NCBI GenBank assembly: GCA_964369775.1
Contig: CAYJHQ010000009.1
Location: 1-64,000, forward strand
From: CAUPWF01 sp964369775
GTDB lineage: Bacteria > Bacillota > Clostridia > Lachnospirales > Lachnospiraceae
Direction of reading: 5' to 3'
Length of the DNA stretch: 64,000 nt
Shown: positions 52,491 through 62,137 of the stretch, piece by piece
Layout of the letters: every line of letters starts with the position of its first letter
How positions within the stretch are numbered: the stretch's first letter is position 1
Made by a program: the position numbers and the translations under genes
Notes under the pieces: model-generated
Database searches by the model: none
Told to the model about the DNA's origin: nothing
What the model saw: the letters and a program-made list of their open reading frames with translations, nothing else

Positions 52491-53029
52491 TTTCAAAAAC
52501 GTATGGAGATGCTTTGTTTGAAGTTGGGAAAGAGAGTAATCGATTAGATGTTTTCTATGTACAAGTAACTGAGATTGTGAATGTATTGAGGGAAAACGAT
52601 GAGATTATGGCGTTGATGGACCAACCGAAAATTGCAAAGAGTGAAAAAGTCGATATTATAAAAAATATTTTTGCAGGAAGTGTAGAAAAAGAAATCATCG
52701 GTTTGATGAAGCTTTTGATTGAAAAAGGTCATGGAACTGAGATTGAAAAAGTATTTGCATATTTTATCGAGGTGGTAAAAGAAGAGCAAGGAATTGGTGT
52801 TGTATTTGTAACTTCGGCGGTAAAGCTAAGCGAAGTACAAAAGCAAGCGGTAGAAAAGAGACTACTAGAGCTTACAGAGTATAAAGAATTCGAGATGAAT
52901 TATTTTGAAGACAGCTCATTAATCGGTGGAATGATTATCCGCATTAAAGATAGGGTAGTAGATACTAGCATCAAGACGAAGCTATATCAATTAAGCAAGG
53001 AATTGAAAAACATTCAAATTGCAGTATAA
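52478..53029 (+). CDS. atpH: ATP synthase subunit delta
   Basis: The 183-residue protein matches the delta/OSCP family: a helical N-terminal domain that caps F1 and a C-terminal domain with GGMIIRIKDRVVDTSIKTKL near the end. It joins the b stalk to the alpha subunits. It overlaps atpF by 13 bp and precedes atpA by 33 bp. Confidence 0.93.
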   Translation: MAKLVSKTYGDALFEVGKESNRLDVFYVQVTEIVNVLRENDEIMALMDQPKIAKSEKVDIIKNIFAGSVEKEIIGLMKLLIEKGHGTEIEKVFAYFIEVVKEEQGIGVVFVTSAVKLSEVQKQAVEKRLLELTEYKEFEMNYFEDSSLIGGMIIRIKDRVVDTSIKTKLYQLSKELKNIQIAV

Positions 53030-53062
53030 GATGATAAAAATGAAAGAAGGTGGGTTCGCTCC

Positions 53063-54568
53063 ATGAATTTAAGACCAGAAGAAATCAGTTCTGTGATAAA
53101 GGAACAGATTAAAAGATATGCGGCCGAGATGGAAGTTTCGGAAGTAGGAACAGTTATTCAAGTGGCCGACGGGATTGCGCGTATCCACGGACTAGAAAAT
53201 GCAATGCAAGGTGAACTTTTAGAGTTCCCAGGAGAAGTATATGGAATGGTTCTTAACTTAGAGGAAGACAACGTAGGTTCGGTTCTTCTAGGGGATCATA
53301 AAAACATCAACGAAGGCGATACTGTAAAGACAACAGGACGCGTTGTTGAGGTTCCAGTAGGCGATTGCATGCTAGGGCGTGTTGTAAATGCGTTAGGACA
53401 ACCAATTGATGGGAAAGGTCCTATTGAAACAGATAAATTTAGACAAATTGAAAGAGTTGCCTCGGGAGTTATTGCTAGAAAATCAGTAGATACTCCATTG
53501 CAGACAGGAATCAAAGCGATTGACTCTATGGTTCCAATTGGAAGAGGACAACGTGAGCTAATCATTGGAGATAGACAGACTGGAAAAACAGCTATCGCAA
53601 TTGATACAATCATCAACCAAAAAGGTCAAGATGTGAAATGTATCTACGTAGCGATTGGACAAAAAGCTTCTACAGTTGCCAATATAGTTCAAACATTAGA
53701 AGAGTATGGTGCAATGGATTATACAACAGTTGTTGCATCGACAGCGAGTGAGCTGGCTCCACTTCAATACATCGTACCTTATTCAGGTTGTGCGATGGGT
53801 GAAGAGTGGATGGAAAATGGTGATGATGTTCTAATTATCTATGATGATTTGACAAAACATGCTACGGCTTATCGTACATTATCATTACTACTTCGTCGTC
53901 CACCAGGTCGTGAGGCATACCCTGGAGACGTATTCTATCTACACTCAAGATTATTAGAGAGAGCAGCTAGATTATCGGATGCACTCGGAGGAGGGTCGCT
54001 AACAGCGCTTCCAATTATTGAAACACAAGCAGGGGACGTTTCGGCATATATTCCGACTAACGTAATCTCTATTACAGATGGACAGATCTTCCTTGAGACA
54101 GAGGCGTTTAATGCAGGTCTTAGACCAGCTATTAACCCAGGTATCTCAGTATCTCGTGTTGGTGGGTCAGCACAGATTAAAGCGATGAAGTCAATTGCGG
54201 GCCCAATCCGTATCGACTTGGCTCAGTATCGTGAGTTAGCAGCATTTGCACAGTTTGGTTCGGAGTTAGATGCAGATACATCAGAGCGTCTAGCACAAGG
54301 GGAACGTATTCGTGAGATGTTAAAGCAACCTCAATATCAACCGATGCCAGTAGAATACCAAGTAATGATTATTTATGCAGCTACACGTAAGTTCTTACTA
54401 GATATCGCGGTAGAAGATGTACTTCGCTTTGAGCAAGAACTCTTTGACTTCGTGAAGACAAAATATCCAGAGATTCCAGAAGCTATTAAAGCAGAGAAGG
54501 TGATTTCTGAAACAACTGAGCAAGCGCTTATCAAGGCGATTGAGGAATGCAAAGCTGATTTTGCATAA
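53063..54568 (+). CDS. atpA: ATP synthase subunit alpha
   Basis: The 501-residue protein has the non-catalytic nucleotide-binding P-loop GDRQTGKT (about 170-177), the conserved AYRTLSLLLRRPPGREAYPG segment near 270-290, and the family signature PAINPGISVSRVGG (about 357). Length and order are standard for F1 alpha. It assembles with AtpD into the F1 hexamer. Confidence 0.98.
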   Translation: MNLRPEEISSVIKEQIKRYAAEMEVSEVGTVIQVADGIARIHGLENAMQGELLEFPGEVYGMVLNLEEDNVGSVLLGDHKNINEGDTVKTTGRVVEVPVGDCMLGRVVNALGQPIDGKGPIETDKFRQIERVASGVIARKSVDTPLQTGIKAIDSMVPIGRGQRELIIGDRQTGKTAIAIDTIINQKGQDVKCIYVAIGQKASTVANIVQTLEEYGAMDYTTVVASTASELAPLQYIVPYSGCAMGEEWMENGDDVLIIYDDLTKHATAYRTLSLLLRRPPGREAYPGDVFYLHSRLLERAARLSDALGGGSLTALPIIETQAGDVSAYIPTNVISITDGQIFLETEAFNAGLRPAINPGISVSRVGGSAQIKAMKSIAGPIRIDLAQYRELAAFAQFGSELDADTSERLAQGERIREMLKQPQYQPMPVEYQVMIIYAATRKFLLDIAVEDVLRFEQELFDFVKTKYPEIPEAIKAEKVISETTEQALIKAIEECKADFA

Positions 54569-54586
54569 TAAAGGAGGACTTATATC

Positions 54587-55450
54587 ATGGCGACAATGAG
54601 AGATATAAAAAGACGTCGTAATAGTATATCTAGTACACAACAGATTACAAAAGCCATGAAACTCGTTTCTACTGTAAAATTGCAAAAGGCGAGAAATCGT
54701 GCAGAGAATTCAAAAGCCTATTTTAACTCCATGTTCCAAACTGTAAATTCAGTAATCTCAAAAGCAGGAAATATTAATCATCCATATGTGCAAAAGAGAG
54801 AAGTGAAAAAAGTTGGAATCGTTGTTGTGACTTCAAACAGAGGTCTAGCAGGTGGTTATAACTCAAACATTATTAAGTTGGTTACAGGTGGAGAGTGGAA
54901 AAAAGAAGACGTGCGTATTTATGCGCTAGGAAACAAAGGTGGAGACAGTCTTAGATTGAAAGGTTACGAAGTTGCACAGAGTTACCCAGATGTGATTGAC
55001 GAACCGAGATATCCGGATGCTCAAATGATTGGAAAGCAATTATTAGAGGATTTTGAAAATGGTGAGATAGATGAAATTTATCTAGCATACACTGTATTTA
55101 AAAATACAGTAAGCCATATTCCGACAATGTTAAAATTGTTACCAGCAGAGCCGGTGGAGTCAAGCGAAGAGATAGAAGAAGAGCAAGATGATGCTCTTAT
55201 GAACTTCGAGCCAAACGAAGAAGAGGCTATTGAGTTGTTGATACCAAAGTATATAACCAGTCTTTTATATGGTGCTTTTGTTGAGGCTGTTGCAAGTGAA
55301 AACGGTGCAAGAATGCAAGCGATGGATAATGCGACAAACAATGCAGAAGAGATGATTAGTGGTTTAGAATTGAAATATAATAGAGCCCGTCAAAGTGCGA
55401 TTACGCAAGAGCTTACAGAGATTATAGCTGGTGCGGAAGCGTTAAACTAG
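54587..55450 (+). CDS. atpG: ATP synthase subunit gamma
   Basis: The 287-residue rotor shaft protein has the N-terminal helix RDIKRRRNSISSTQQITKAM and the C-terminal helix ending in the signature RARQSAITQELTEIIAGAEAL, here seen as NRARQSAIT. An acidic insert (SSEEIEEEQDDA, about 190) is not part of the usual core. It lies 19 bp after atpA with AAGGAGG. Confidence 0.97.
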   Translation: MATMRDIKRRRNSISSTQQITKAMKLVSTVKLQKARNRAENSKAYFNSMFQTVNSVISKAGNINHPYVQKREVKKVGIVVVTSNRGLAGGYNSNIIKLVTGGEWKKEDVRIYALGNKGGDSLRLKGYEVAQSYPDVIDEPRYPDAQMIGKQLLEDFENGEIDEIYLAYTVFKNTVSHIPTMLKLLPAEPVESSEEIEEEQDDALMNFEPNEEEAIELLIPKYITSLLYGAFVEAVASENGARMQAMDNATNNAEEMISGLELKYNRARQSAITQELTEIIAGAEALN

Positions 55451-55472
55451 GGTAAAAAAGTAGGAGGAAACA

Positions 55473-56864
55473 ATGGCAGATAAAAATATAGGGAAAATCA
55501 CCCAAATTATTGGTGCCGTTTTGGATATCAAATTTGCCCAAGGCGAACTTCCAGAGATTAATGATGCGATTGACATCACTAGAGCTAATGGTGAAAAGTT
55601 AGTTGTAGAAGTTGCGCAGCATTTGGGTGATGATACAGTAAAATGTATCGCCATGGGTCCAACAGACGGACTTGTAAGAGGGATGGAAGCGGTTGCAACA
55701 GGAGCGCCGATTTCAGTACCAGTAGGAGAAAAGACATTGGGACGTATCTTCAACGTACTTGGTGAGCCAATTGATGAAATTGCAGCACCAACAGACGTAG
55801 ATTACCTTCCAATTCATAGAAAAGCACCTGCTTTTGAAGAACAGTCAACAGAATCAGAGATTCTTGAGACTGGAATCAAAGTAGTTGACTTACTTTGCCC
55901 ATATCAAAAAGGTGGAAAAATCGGTCTATTTGGTGGAGCTGGAGTAGGAAAGACAGTATTAATCCAAGAGCTTATTACAAATATCGCCACAGAGCATGGT
56001 GGATATTCAGTATTTACAGGGGTTGGAGAGAGAACTCGTGAAGGAAATGACCTTTACTATGAAATGAAAGAATCTGGAGTTATCGATAAGACAGCCATGG
56101 TATTTGGACAGATGAATGAACCGCCTGGAGCGCGTATGCGTGTAGGTCTTACAGGACTTACAATGGCAGAATATTTCAGAGATCAATCGGGAAAAGACGT
56201 TCTGTTATTCATTGATAACATCTTTAGATTTACACAAGCTGGTTCTGAGGTTTCGGCACTACTAGGGCGTATGCCTTCAGCCGTTGGTTACCAGCCAACA
56301 CTTCAGACAGAGATGGGAACACTTCAAGAGAGAATTACATCTACAAAGAACGGTTCAATCACATCGGTACAAGCAGTATATGTACCTGCCGATGACTTGA
56401 CTGACCCAGCACCAGCGACAACATTTGCTCACTTAGATGCAAAGACAGTATTGTCTCGTGCAATCACAGAACTTGGAATCTACCCTGCGGTAGACCCACT
56501 AGATTCTTCATCAAGAATGCTAGATCCTCACGTAGTAGGACAAGCGCACTATGAAGTTGCACGTGATGTACAACAGATACTTCAAAGGTACAAAGAACTT
56601 CAAGATATCATCGCTATTCTAGGTATGGACGAGTTATCAGAAGAAGATAAGTTATTGGTAGCTAGAGCGAGAAAGGTTCAGAGATTTTTATCTCAACCAT
56701 TCCACGTAGCAGAGCAATTTACAGGTATTAGTGGCCGTTATGTTCCGCTTACAGAGACTATTCAAGGATTTAGAGAGATTCTAGAAGGAAAGCATGATCA
56801 CATTCCAGAAGGACATTTCTTAAATGCAGGAAATATTGACGACGTTGTCGCTCGTATGAAGTAG
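55473..56864 (+). CDS. atpD: ATP synthase subunit beta
   Basis: The 463-residue catalytic subunit has the P-loop GGAGVGKTVL (about 153-162), the catalytic Glu region GERTREGNDLY (about 183), DNIFRFTQAGSEVSALLGR (about 250) and the signature PAVDPLDSSSRM (about 340). It makes or hydrolyses ATP at the alpha-beta interface. Confidence 0.98.
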   Translation: MADKNIGKITQIIGAVLDIKFAQGELPEINDAIDITRANGEKLVVEVAQHLGDDTVKCIAMGPTDGLVRGMEAVATGAPISVPVGEKTLGRIFNVLGEPIDEIAAPTDVDYLPIHRKAPAFEEQSTESEILETGIKVVDLLCPYQKGGKIGLFGGAGVGKTVLIQELITNIATEHGGYSVFTGVGERTREGNDLYYEMKESGVIDKTAMVFGQMNEPPGARMRVGLTGLTMAEYFRDQSGKDVLLFIDNIFRFTQAGSEVSALLGRMPSAVGYQPTLQTEMGTLQERITSTKNGSITSVQAVYVPADDLTDPAPATTFAHLDAKTVLSRAITELGIYPAVDPLDSSSRMLDPHVVGQAHYEVARDVQQILQRYKELQDIIAILGMDELSEEDKLLVARARKVQRFLSQPFHVAEQFTGISGRYVPLTETIQGFREILEGKHDHIPEGHFLNAGNIDDVVARMK

Positions 56865-56875
56865 GAGGGAGTCCT

Positions 56876-57274
56876 ATGGCAGATACTTTTAAATTACAAA
56901 TTATCTCTCCGGATGAGATGTTTCATGAAGGAGAATCAGACTTTCTCGAGTTTACAAGCGTAGAAGGAGAAATGGGGGTATATAAAAACCACATACCGTT
57001 GACTACGATATTAGAACCTTGTGTTATGAAGATTCATAATACAGGAGAAGTGAAAAAATGTGCAATTCTTGGTGGTTTTGTAGAGATACAAAAGCAGAAG
57101 ATAACAGTACTCGCAGAAGATGCTCAGTGGCCAGAAGAAATCGATGTGGAACGAGCAAAAGAAGCGAAGAAACGTGCGCAAGAAAGACTTGCGAAAAGAG
57201 AGAGTACAGTAGATGTTGCAAGAGCAGAAGCAGCACTAGATCGAGCTATTGCAAGAATAAATACAGTAAAATAG
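56876..57274 (+). CDS. atpC: ATP synthase subunit epsilon
   Basis: The 132-residue protein has the epsilon beta-sandwich (about 1-84, MGVYKNHIPLTTIL) and the two C-terminal helices (about 90-130, RAKEAKKRAQERLAK) that can inhibit ATP hydrolysis. It closes the operon, 11 bp after atpD, and a strong terminator follows. Confidence 0.95.
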   Translation: MADTFKLQIISPDEMFHEGESDFLEFTSVEGEMGVYKNHIPLTTILEPCVMKIHNTGEVKKCAILGGFVEIQKQKITVLAEDAQWPEEIDVERAKEAKKRAQERLAKRESTVDVARAEAALDRAIARINTVK

Positions 57275-57290
57275 AAACTTATAAGTAAGT

Positions 57291-57328
57291 AGAGGTGTAG
57301 AATTCGTAAAGAATTCTACACCTCTTTT
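57291..57328 (+). terminator. Terminator of the ATP synthase operon
   Basis: A 15-bp perfect stem (AGAGGTGTAGAATTC with GAATTCTACACCTCT, loop GTAAA) is followed by TTT. Confidence 0.9.
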
Positions 57329-57370
57329 AAGTAAAAGAATAGTAGGTTTTATTAGGTCTGGATTCATAAT

Positions 57371-57412
57371 GTAATAGAGGTACTAGAGTAGTGACTCTAG
57401 TACCTCTATTAC
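57371..57412. repeat. 19-bp perfect inverted repeat at the 3' end of the HAD gene
   Basis: GTAATAGAGGTACTAGAGT and its exact complement flank AGTG. It covers the stop codon and last codons of the minus-strand HAD gene and probably acts as its terminator or 3' stabiliser, although no T run follows. Confidence 0.7.
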
Positions 57413-58153
57413 AGAACTGGTTGTATGTGTACAAAAATCTGATATACCAGGAACAGCATTCTCCATTGCGTAGCTAGTTCCGACCATGCGCAACATGGTT
57501 TCATCATTCCATTGATCTCCGAATGCCATGCATTCAGACGGAAGAATGTTGAATTCTTCAAGCATGTGTGAAAGCGCAGTTCCTTTGCTGACATTTAAAG
57601 GCATGAAGTCAAGCCATAGGTTGCCAGAGGTGATAACACCTACACTGTGTGAAAATAGTTTTTCGTATTTATCAGATGAGTATTCGATACCTTTTTTATT
57701 GCAGATTGCCATTTTTAGAACAGGATCACTGATATCTAACAAATTATCAATGACGGTAACGTGATATTTTACGGTATCTCGTAAATGAGCTAAAAAAGCA
57801 GCACTCTTTGGTTCGATGTAGGTTGTGTTTGCGCAGGATACTGTGAGTTCGCAATCAGGATCATTCTGAACAATTTTAATAATATTCTTGACTATATCCA
57901 CAGGGATTATATCGGAGGTATGAACTTCGCCATTGAAGGCGTAAAGACCACCATTCTCAGAGATGTAAGATATTTCATCTTGCACATCCCAAAAGAGATT
58001 TCTCATATTGTAATATTGTCTTCCGCTAGCGGCTACGAACCGAATACCCTTTTCTTGTATTTTGCGAATTAGAGGGAAAATCTTGGGATTTAAGCTCTGT
58101 GCACCGTGTTGTAATAATGTTCCATCTAAGTCGCTTGCGATTAATTTGATCAT
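57383..58153 (-). CDS. Cof-type HAD-superfamily phosphatase
   Basis: The 256-residue protein is a type IIB HAD hydrolase: the nucleophile Asp8 and acid Asp10 in ASDLDGTLL, Ser in AASGRQ, Lys in NVSKGTAL, and acidic pair in AFGDQWNDETML. Such enzymes dephosphorylate sugar phosphates or flavin precursors with broad specificity. It starts 2 bp after the FucU-like gene stop, so the two are coupled. With a mutarotase partner, a sugar phosphate is a plausible substrate. Its last codons lie within a 19-bp inverted repeat. Confidence 0.87.
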   Translation of the reverse strand: MIKLIASDLDGTLLQHGAQSLNPKIFPLIRKIQEKGIRFVAASGRQYYNMRNLFWDVQDEISYISENGGLYAFNGEVHTSDIIPVDIVKNIIKIVQNDPDCELTVSCANTTYIEPKSAAFLAHLRDTVKYHVTVIDNLLDISDPVLKMAICNKKGIEYSSDKYEKLFSHSVGVITSGNLWLDFMPLNVSKGTALSHMLEEFNILPSECMAFGDQWNDETMLRMVGTSYAMENAVPGISDFCTHTTSSVIEVLESLL

Positions 58154-58155
58154 AA

Positions 58156-58596
58156 TTATAAAATTACTACTCCCTTTTGTAACATAACGTTTGCATAAAG
58201 CGCTTTTTCGCTAGTTGCAATAATTGCATAAGCTGTTTTGGCTTCGTCGTAGAAAGAGAAACGCTCAATATTTCCAACGGCCTTCGATCCTCGCTCATCA
58301 TGCTTAGCAACAATTTCCTTGTATGTATCCCAGATTGGTGTTTCTACATTGTCCCCTGGAGTTACTTCCATAAGCGATACTGGGTGTTCTACATAAGTAT
58401 CAAGTGGAAATAGCTGCAAAATTGCATCTAAAATTTCAGGAACTCCATGTCCGTCGCAACGTATAACAAGTGCATCTTTCCCCATAGATTCAGCAGGGAA
58501 GTTTCCATCTGAAATTACGAGTCTATCGCTGTGCCCCATTTCGCATAATACTTTTAATAATTCTGGTGATAAGATTGGTGATATACCTTTTAACAT
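58156..58596 (-). CDS. RbsD/FucU-family sugar mutarotase-like protein
   Basis: The 146-residue protein resembles FucU: MLKGISPILSPELLKVLCEMGHSD at the N-terminus (catalytic His in GHSD), FPAES, and a C-terminal YANVMLQKGV. FucU and RbsD interconvert anomers of free sugars such as fucose or ribose. ATG 58596 follows GGAGG and begins at the conserved start of the family; a longer frame to 58665 adds 23 unrelated residues. No fucose or ribose genes are beside it, so the sugar is unknown. Confidence 0.82.
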   Translation of the reverse strand: MLKGISPILSPELLKVLCEMGHSDRLVISDGNFPAESMGKDALVIRCDGHGVPEILDAILQLFPLDTYVEHPVSLMEVTPGDNVETPIWDTYKEIVAKHDERGSKAVGNIERFSFYDEAKTAYAIIATSEKALYANVMLQKGVVIL

Positions 58597-58695
58597 TTTT
58601 TCTCCTCCATAATTGAATATTCTACTTATGTATTTTAAGCTAGCATAAAAAGAGAAAAGTTTCAATAGAGAATCTTCTCTAAAAAATTAAAATAA

Positions 58696-59544
58696 TTATT
58701 TCCTGTAATTATTTTTGTACTGAGTTGCTGTAATCCCATAATACTTTTTAAAGGCATGAGAGAAATGCTCTACAGTGGAGTAGCCTAGTTCGTAAGCTAA
58801 ACTTGTGATATTACTAGTGGAGTTTGTCAGCTTCATAGCGGCAGTGGCCATTTTAGCCTCTGTTTTTTTTTGAAGAAAAGTTTTTCCATAAGCTTGTTTG
58901 ATAAAGCGCTCTGTCTGTCTTGTGCTTAAGTTTAACCTGGAAGCTAAACTCTCAAGTGTGATGTGGCTGTAATCATACAAGAAGGCATCCTCTGCGATGA
59001 CGTGTTTATTGGCGGCTAGGTTAGTTGGTGATATATATTTCTTTGATCTCTCGTGATGTTTGTAATTACGAATGACTTTTATGATACATTGAGCGAGATA
59101 ACTTTTAGAAACTTCCAAATAGCCAGTATACTCTTCCTCGAGTTCGTGGAGCAGCTCCTTCATTAAACTGTGAATGCCCTGTGTGTCTTGCCCAAACCAG
59201 ATTGGTGTCTCGTTAAATACATTTAGAAAACGCCCTTTGTGATTTAATTTACGAATTTTTAAATAGATGCAGTACTCAGTCATGGGATCGGCTTCGTCAG
59301 GAATTTGTTGATGTTCTACATGAGGTCCGGTTATGTATAGTGTATTAGGGATAACATCATAAGATTGGTCATCTATAGTGATGCGACCTTTTCCATATGG
59401 AATGTAATGCAATTCGTAACTGTGTTCTCCATGGCTATGCTTTGGAATGTTATTAGTGAATACTTCGTAAGCGACATTTAGCACAGTAAAGTGTAGGTGG
59501 TCAATCGTAAATTCTATGTTCATTTCATTGTAAATTGTTCTCAT
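58696..59544 (-). CDS. AraC-family transcriptional regulator
   Basis: The 282-residue protein has an N-terminal cupin-like sugar-binding region (about 15-110, HSHGEHSYELHYIPYGKG near 36-53) and a C-terminal pair of helix-turn-helix motifs (about 185-280, LASRLNLSTRQTERFIKQ and YELGYSTVEHFSHAFKKYYG). It is divergent from the aldolase-kinase-dehydrogenase operon and is its most likely activator. The ligand is probably the polyol or ketose used by that operon; this is inference. Confidence 0.88.
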   Translation of the reverse strand: MRTIYNEMNIEFTIDHLHFTVLNVAYEVFTNNIPKHSHGEHSYELHYIPYGKGRITIDDQSYDVIPNTLYITGPHVEHQQIPDEADPMTEYCIYLKIRKLNHKGRFLNVFNETPIWFGQDTQGIHSLMKELLHELEEEYTGYLEVSKSYLAQCIIKVIRNYKHHERSKKYISPTNLAANKHVIAEDAFLYDYSHITLESLASRLNLSTRQTERFIKQAYGKTFLQKKTEAKMATAAMKLTNSTSNITSLAYELGYSTVEHFSHAFKKYYGITATQYKNNYRK

Positions 59545-59673
59545 AAAATCTCTCCTAAAATAGAATTGTACTTTCGGAAAATACCTTTAACTAAATATAA
59601 CATATTAATCTAAGAAAAGAAACGAATATTCGAATACACGACAAATAAAAGTTAAATACGTCAATTATTACTA

Positions 59674-59701
59674 TTGTTAAAATTACTGTAGAAGATATAA
59701 T
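59674..59701 (+). promoter_or_regulatory. Promoter of the ketose/polyol operon
   Basis: TTGTTA, a 16-bp spacer and a perfect TATAAT lie 47 bp upstream of the aldolase start. Confidence 0.55.
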
Positions 59702-59748
59702 TGTACCTAGATAAACACAAAATGTAGATAAGTAGGAGGATGATAGAT

Positions 59749-60597
59749 ATGGCATTAGTTACATCAAAAGAGATGCTTTTAAAAGCGAGAAATGAAGGAT
59801 ATGCAGTAGGGGCGTTTAACGCAGAGAACATGGAAATGGTGAAGGCAATTATTATGGCAGCAGAAGAGATTAACGCACCAGTTATCATACAGACAACACC
59901 TTCTACAATCCGTTATGGAACAAGCAAAACGTATGCAGGGATTGTTAAAGCAGAAGCAGAGGCGGCAAAAGTACCAGTGGCACTTCACCTTGACCATGGA
60001 AGTAGCTATGAATTGGCCATGCAGTGTATGGAAGACGGATATACATCTATTATGATAGATGGATCGGGAGAAGAGTTTGAAGGAAATATTGCAGTGACAC
60101 AAAAAGTAGTAGCAGAAGCAAAAAAAGCAGGAATTCCAGTAGAAGCTGAACTTGGAAAAGTTGGTGGAAAAGAAGATGATTTAGAAGTGGAAGTAGATAC
60201 AAATACAGATGTCAATGAAGCAGTAGAATTTGTGATGCGTACAGAGATTGATTCATTAGCGATTGCAATCGGAACAGCACATGGGTTTTATGTAGGAACT
60301 CCAGTACTCGATAAAGAAAGATTATCAGCAATTGCAAAACTTGTTGATATTCCATTGGTATTACATGGAGCATCTGGAATCAGTGATGAAGATGTAAGTG
60401 ATTGCGTAAACAGAGGAATTTCAAAAGTGAACTTTGCAACAGAACTTAGAGTAGCATATACAGATGCATTTAAGAAATTATATCAAGAAGAGCCAGACAC
60501 TTTTGATCCTAAGGCATATGGAAAAGTAGGGATGGAAGCAGTGAAAAACCTAGTTGTAAATAGAATGAAAGTATGTGGTTGTGAAAATAAAGCATAG
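59749..60597 (+). CDS. Class II ketose-bisphosphate aldolase (tagatose/fructose-bisphosphate type)
   Basis: The 282-residue enzyme is a zinc-dependent aldolase: catalytic Asp and zinc His in LHLDHGSS (about 79-86), Glu in EAELGKVGG, His in GTAHGFY and LHGASG, and the phosphate site NFATELR. It splits a ketose 1,6-bisphosphate into dihydroxyacetone phosphate and glyceraldehyde 3-phosphate. The neighbours GatD-like and GatZ-like suggest the tagatose isomer (GatY/KbaY type), but fructose cannot be excluded. ATG 59749 has AGGAGG at good spacing; the ATG at 59740 lies in that site. Confidence 0.88.
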   Translation: MALVTSKEMLLKARNEGYAVGAFNAENMEMVKAIIMAAEEINAPVIIQTTPSTIRYGTSKTYAGIVKAEAEAAKVPVALHLDHGSSYELAMQCMEDGYTSIMIDGSGEEFEGNIAVTQKVVAEAKKAGIPVEAELGKVGGKEDDLEVEVDTNTDVNEAVEFVMRTEIDSLAIAIGTAHGFYVGTPVLDKERLSAIAKLVDIPLVLHGASGISDEDVSDCVNRGISKVNFATELRVAYTDAFKKLYQEEPDTFDPKAYGKVGMEAVKNLVVNRMKVCGCENKA

Positions 60598-60617
60598 AGT
60601 ATGAACGGAGTGATGAG

Positions 60618-62126
60618 ATGAGAGAATTGTTATTGGGTATCGATATAGGAACGAGTGCTTGTAAGGTTGCCGTCTTTAACAGAGAAGGAGATGTAATCGG
60701 ATCGGCCACTGGTGATTATCCAGTTTATTATCCTAAGCCAGGTTGGGTCGAACAAGATCCAGATGAGTGGTGGGAAGCGGTTTGTAAAGCGATTAAGCAG
60801 ATGCTAGCAGAATATAAGATTAGTCCAGAGGAGATTAAAGGTGTAGGGATAGATGGGCAGAGTTGGTCAGCGATTCCAATTGATAAGGATGGAAAAGTAC
60901 TCGCGAATACACCGATTTGGATGGATACCAGGGCAAGTGATATCTGTAAGCGCCTTAATGAAACCATAGGAGAAGATAAGATATTTGGGTTGGCTGGAAA
61001 TTCAATGCAACCATCCTATACTACGCCAAAGATTCTATGGTATAAGGAAAATATGCCAGATATTTACACTAAGATATACAAGATATTGCAATCAAATTCA
61101 TTTATAGCATATCGTTTGACAGGTGTATGCTCGCAAGAGATGTCGCAAGGATATGGTCTACACTGCTTTGATATGAAAACAGGAACTTGGAATAAAGAGA
61201 TGTGCGATAAGTTAGGCTTTCCATTTTCATTCCTTTCAGATATTTATCAATGCCATGATGTGGTTGGAGTAGTAACAAAAGCAGCTGCTGATCAATCAGG
61301 GCTATTGGAAGGGACAAAAGTTGTTGCAGGAGGACTAGATGCCGCTTGTGGAACACTAGGAGCAGGAGTGCTTCATGCAGGTGAAACACAAGAGCAAGGA
61401 GGTCAAGCAGGTGGAATGAGTATCTGCATTGACCAATATGCAGCAGACCCAAGACTGATCCTCAGCTATCACGTAGTACCGGATAAATGGTTGTTGCAAG
61501 GTGGAACCGTTGGTGGCGGCGGAGTAATGCGATGGATGGAAAAAGAATTTGGCCAATACGAGAGAGAAGTTGCAAAAGAAGGCGGAGCTTCGTCATTGGT
61601 TCAGTTCAACACGATTGCAGAAAAAATAGAACCAGGATGTGATGGGCTTGTATTCTTGCCATATATGTCAGGAGAGCGTTCGCCGATTTGGGATCCAGAT
61701 GCAAAAGGCGTATTCTACGGTTTAGATTTTAGTAAGACAAAGGCTCACATGATTCGTGCAGGTATGGAAGGTGTGGCATTTGCCCTGAAGCATAATTTAG
61801 ATATTGGAGAGCAGACAGGAGCATATGTAGAAGAGTTATTAGCAATGGGTGGTTCTGCAAATTCACTGTTGTGGACACAGATTAAATCAGATATTACAGG
61901 AAAGCCGATTACAGTGCCTTCTTCAGATACAGCGACTACACTTGGGGCGGTTATTTTAGCAGGCGTAGGAGTAGGAATGTATGAAAGTTTTGAGGAAGCA
62001 GTAAAATTAACAGTGAAAAAGACGAGACATCATGAACCAAATATGGATAATCACGAGAAGTATCAGAAAAATTATGAGATTTATCTAGAGCTATATGAAA
62101 AGTTGAAAGACACAATGAAAAAATAG
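60618..62126 (+). CDS. FGGY-family carbohydrate kinase (xylulokinase-like)
   Basis: The 502-residue kinase has two FGGY domains. The N-terminal ATP/sugar site starts GIDIGTSACK (about 7-16), followed by PGWVEQDPDEWW, DGQSWS and WMDTRAS. The C-terminal domain has GGLDAACG, PYMSGERSPIWDP and GGSANSLLWTQI. The sequence looks closest to xylulokinase, but the neighbours suggest a ketohexose such as tagatose as an alternative. Its presence indicates that the sugar enters unphosphorylated. Confidence 0.88.
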   Translation: MRELLLGIDIGTSACKVAVFNREGDVIGSATGDYPVYYPKPGWVEQDPDEWWEAVCKAIKQMLAEYKISPEEIKGVGIDGQSWSAIPIDKDGKVLANTPIWMDTRASDICKRLNETIGEDKIFGLAGNSMQPSYTTPKILWYKENMPDIYTKIYKILQSNSFIAYRLTGVCSQEMSQGYGLHCFDMKTGTWNKEMCDKLGFPFSFLSDIYQCHDVVGVVTKAAADQSGLLEGTKVVAGGLDAACGTLGAGVLHAGETQEQGGQAGGMSICIDQYAADPRLILSYHVVPDKWLLQGGTVGGGGVMRWMEKEFGQYEREVAKEGGASSLVQFNTIAEKIEPGCDGLVFLPYMSGERSPIWDPDAKGVFYGLDFSKTKAHMIRAGMEGVAFALKHNLDIGEQTGAYVEELLAMGGSANSLLWTQIKSDITGKPITVPSSDTATTLGAVILAGVGVGMYESFEEAVKLTVKKTRHHEPNMDNHEKYQKNYEIYLELYEKLKDTMKK

Positions 62127-62137
62127 GAGGTAGTATT

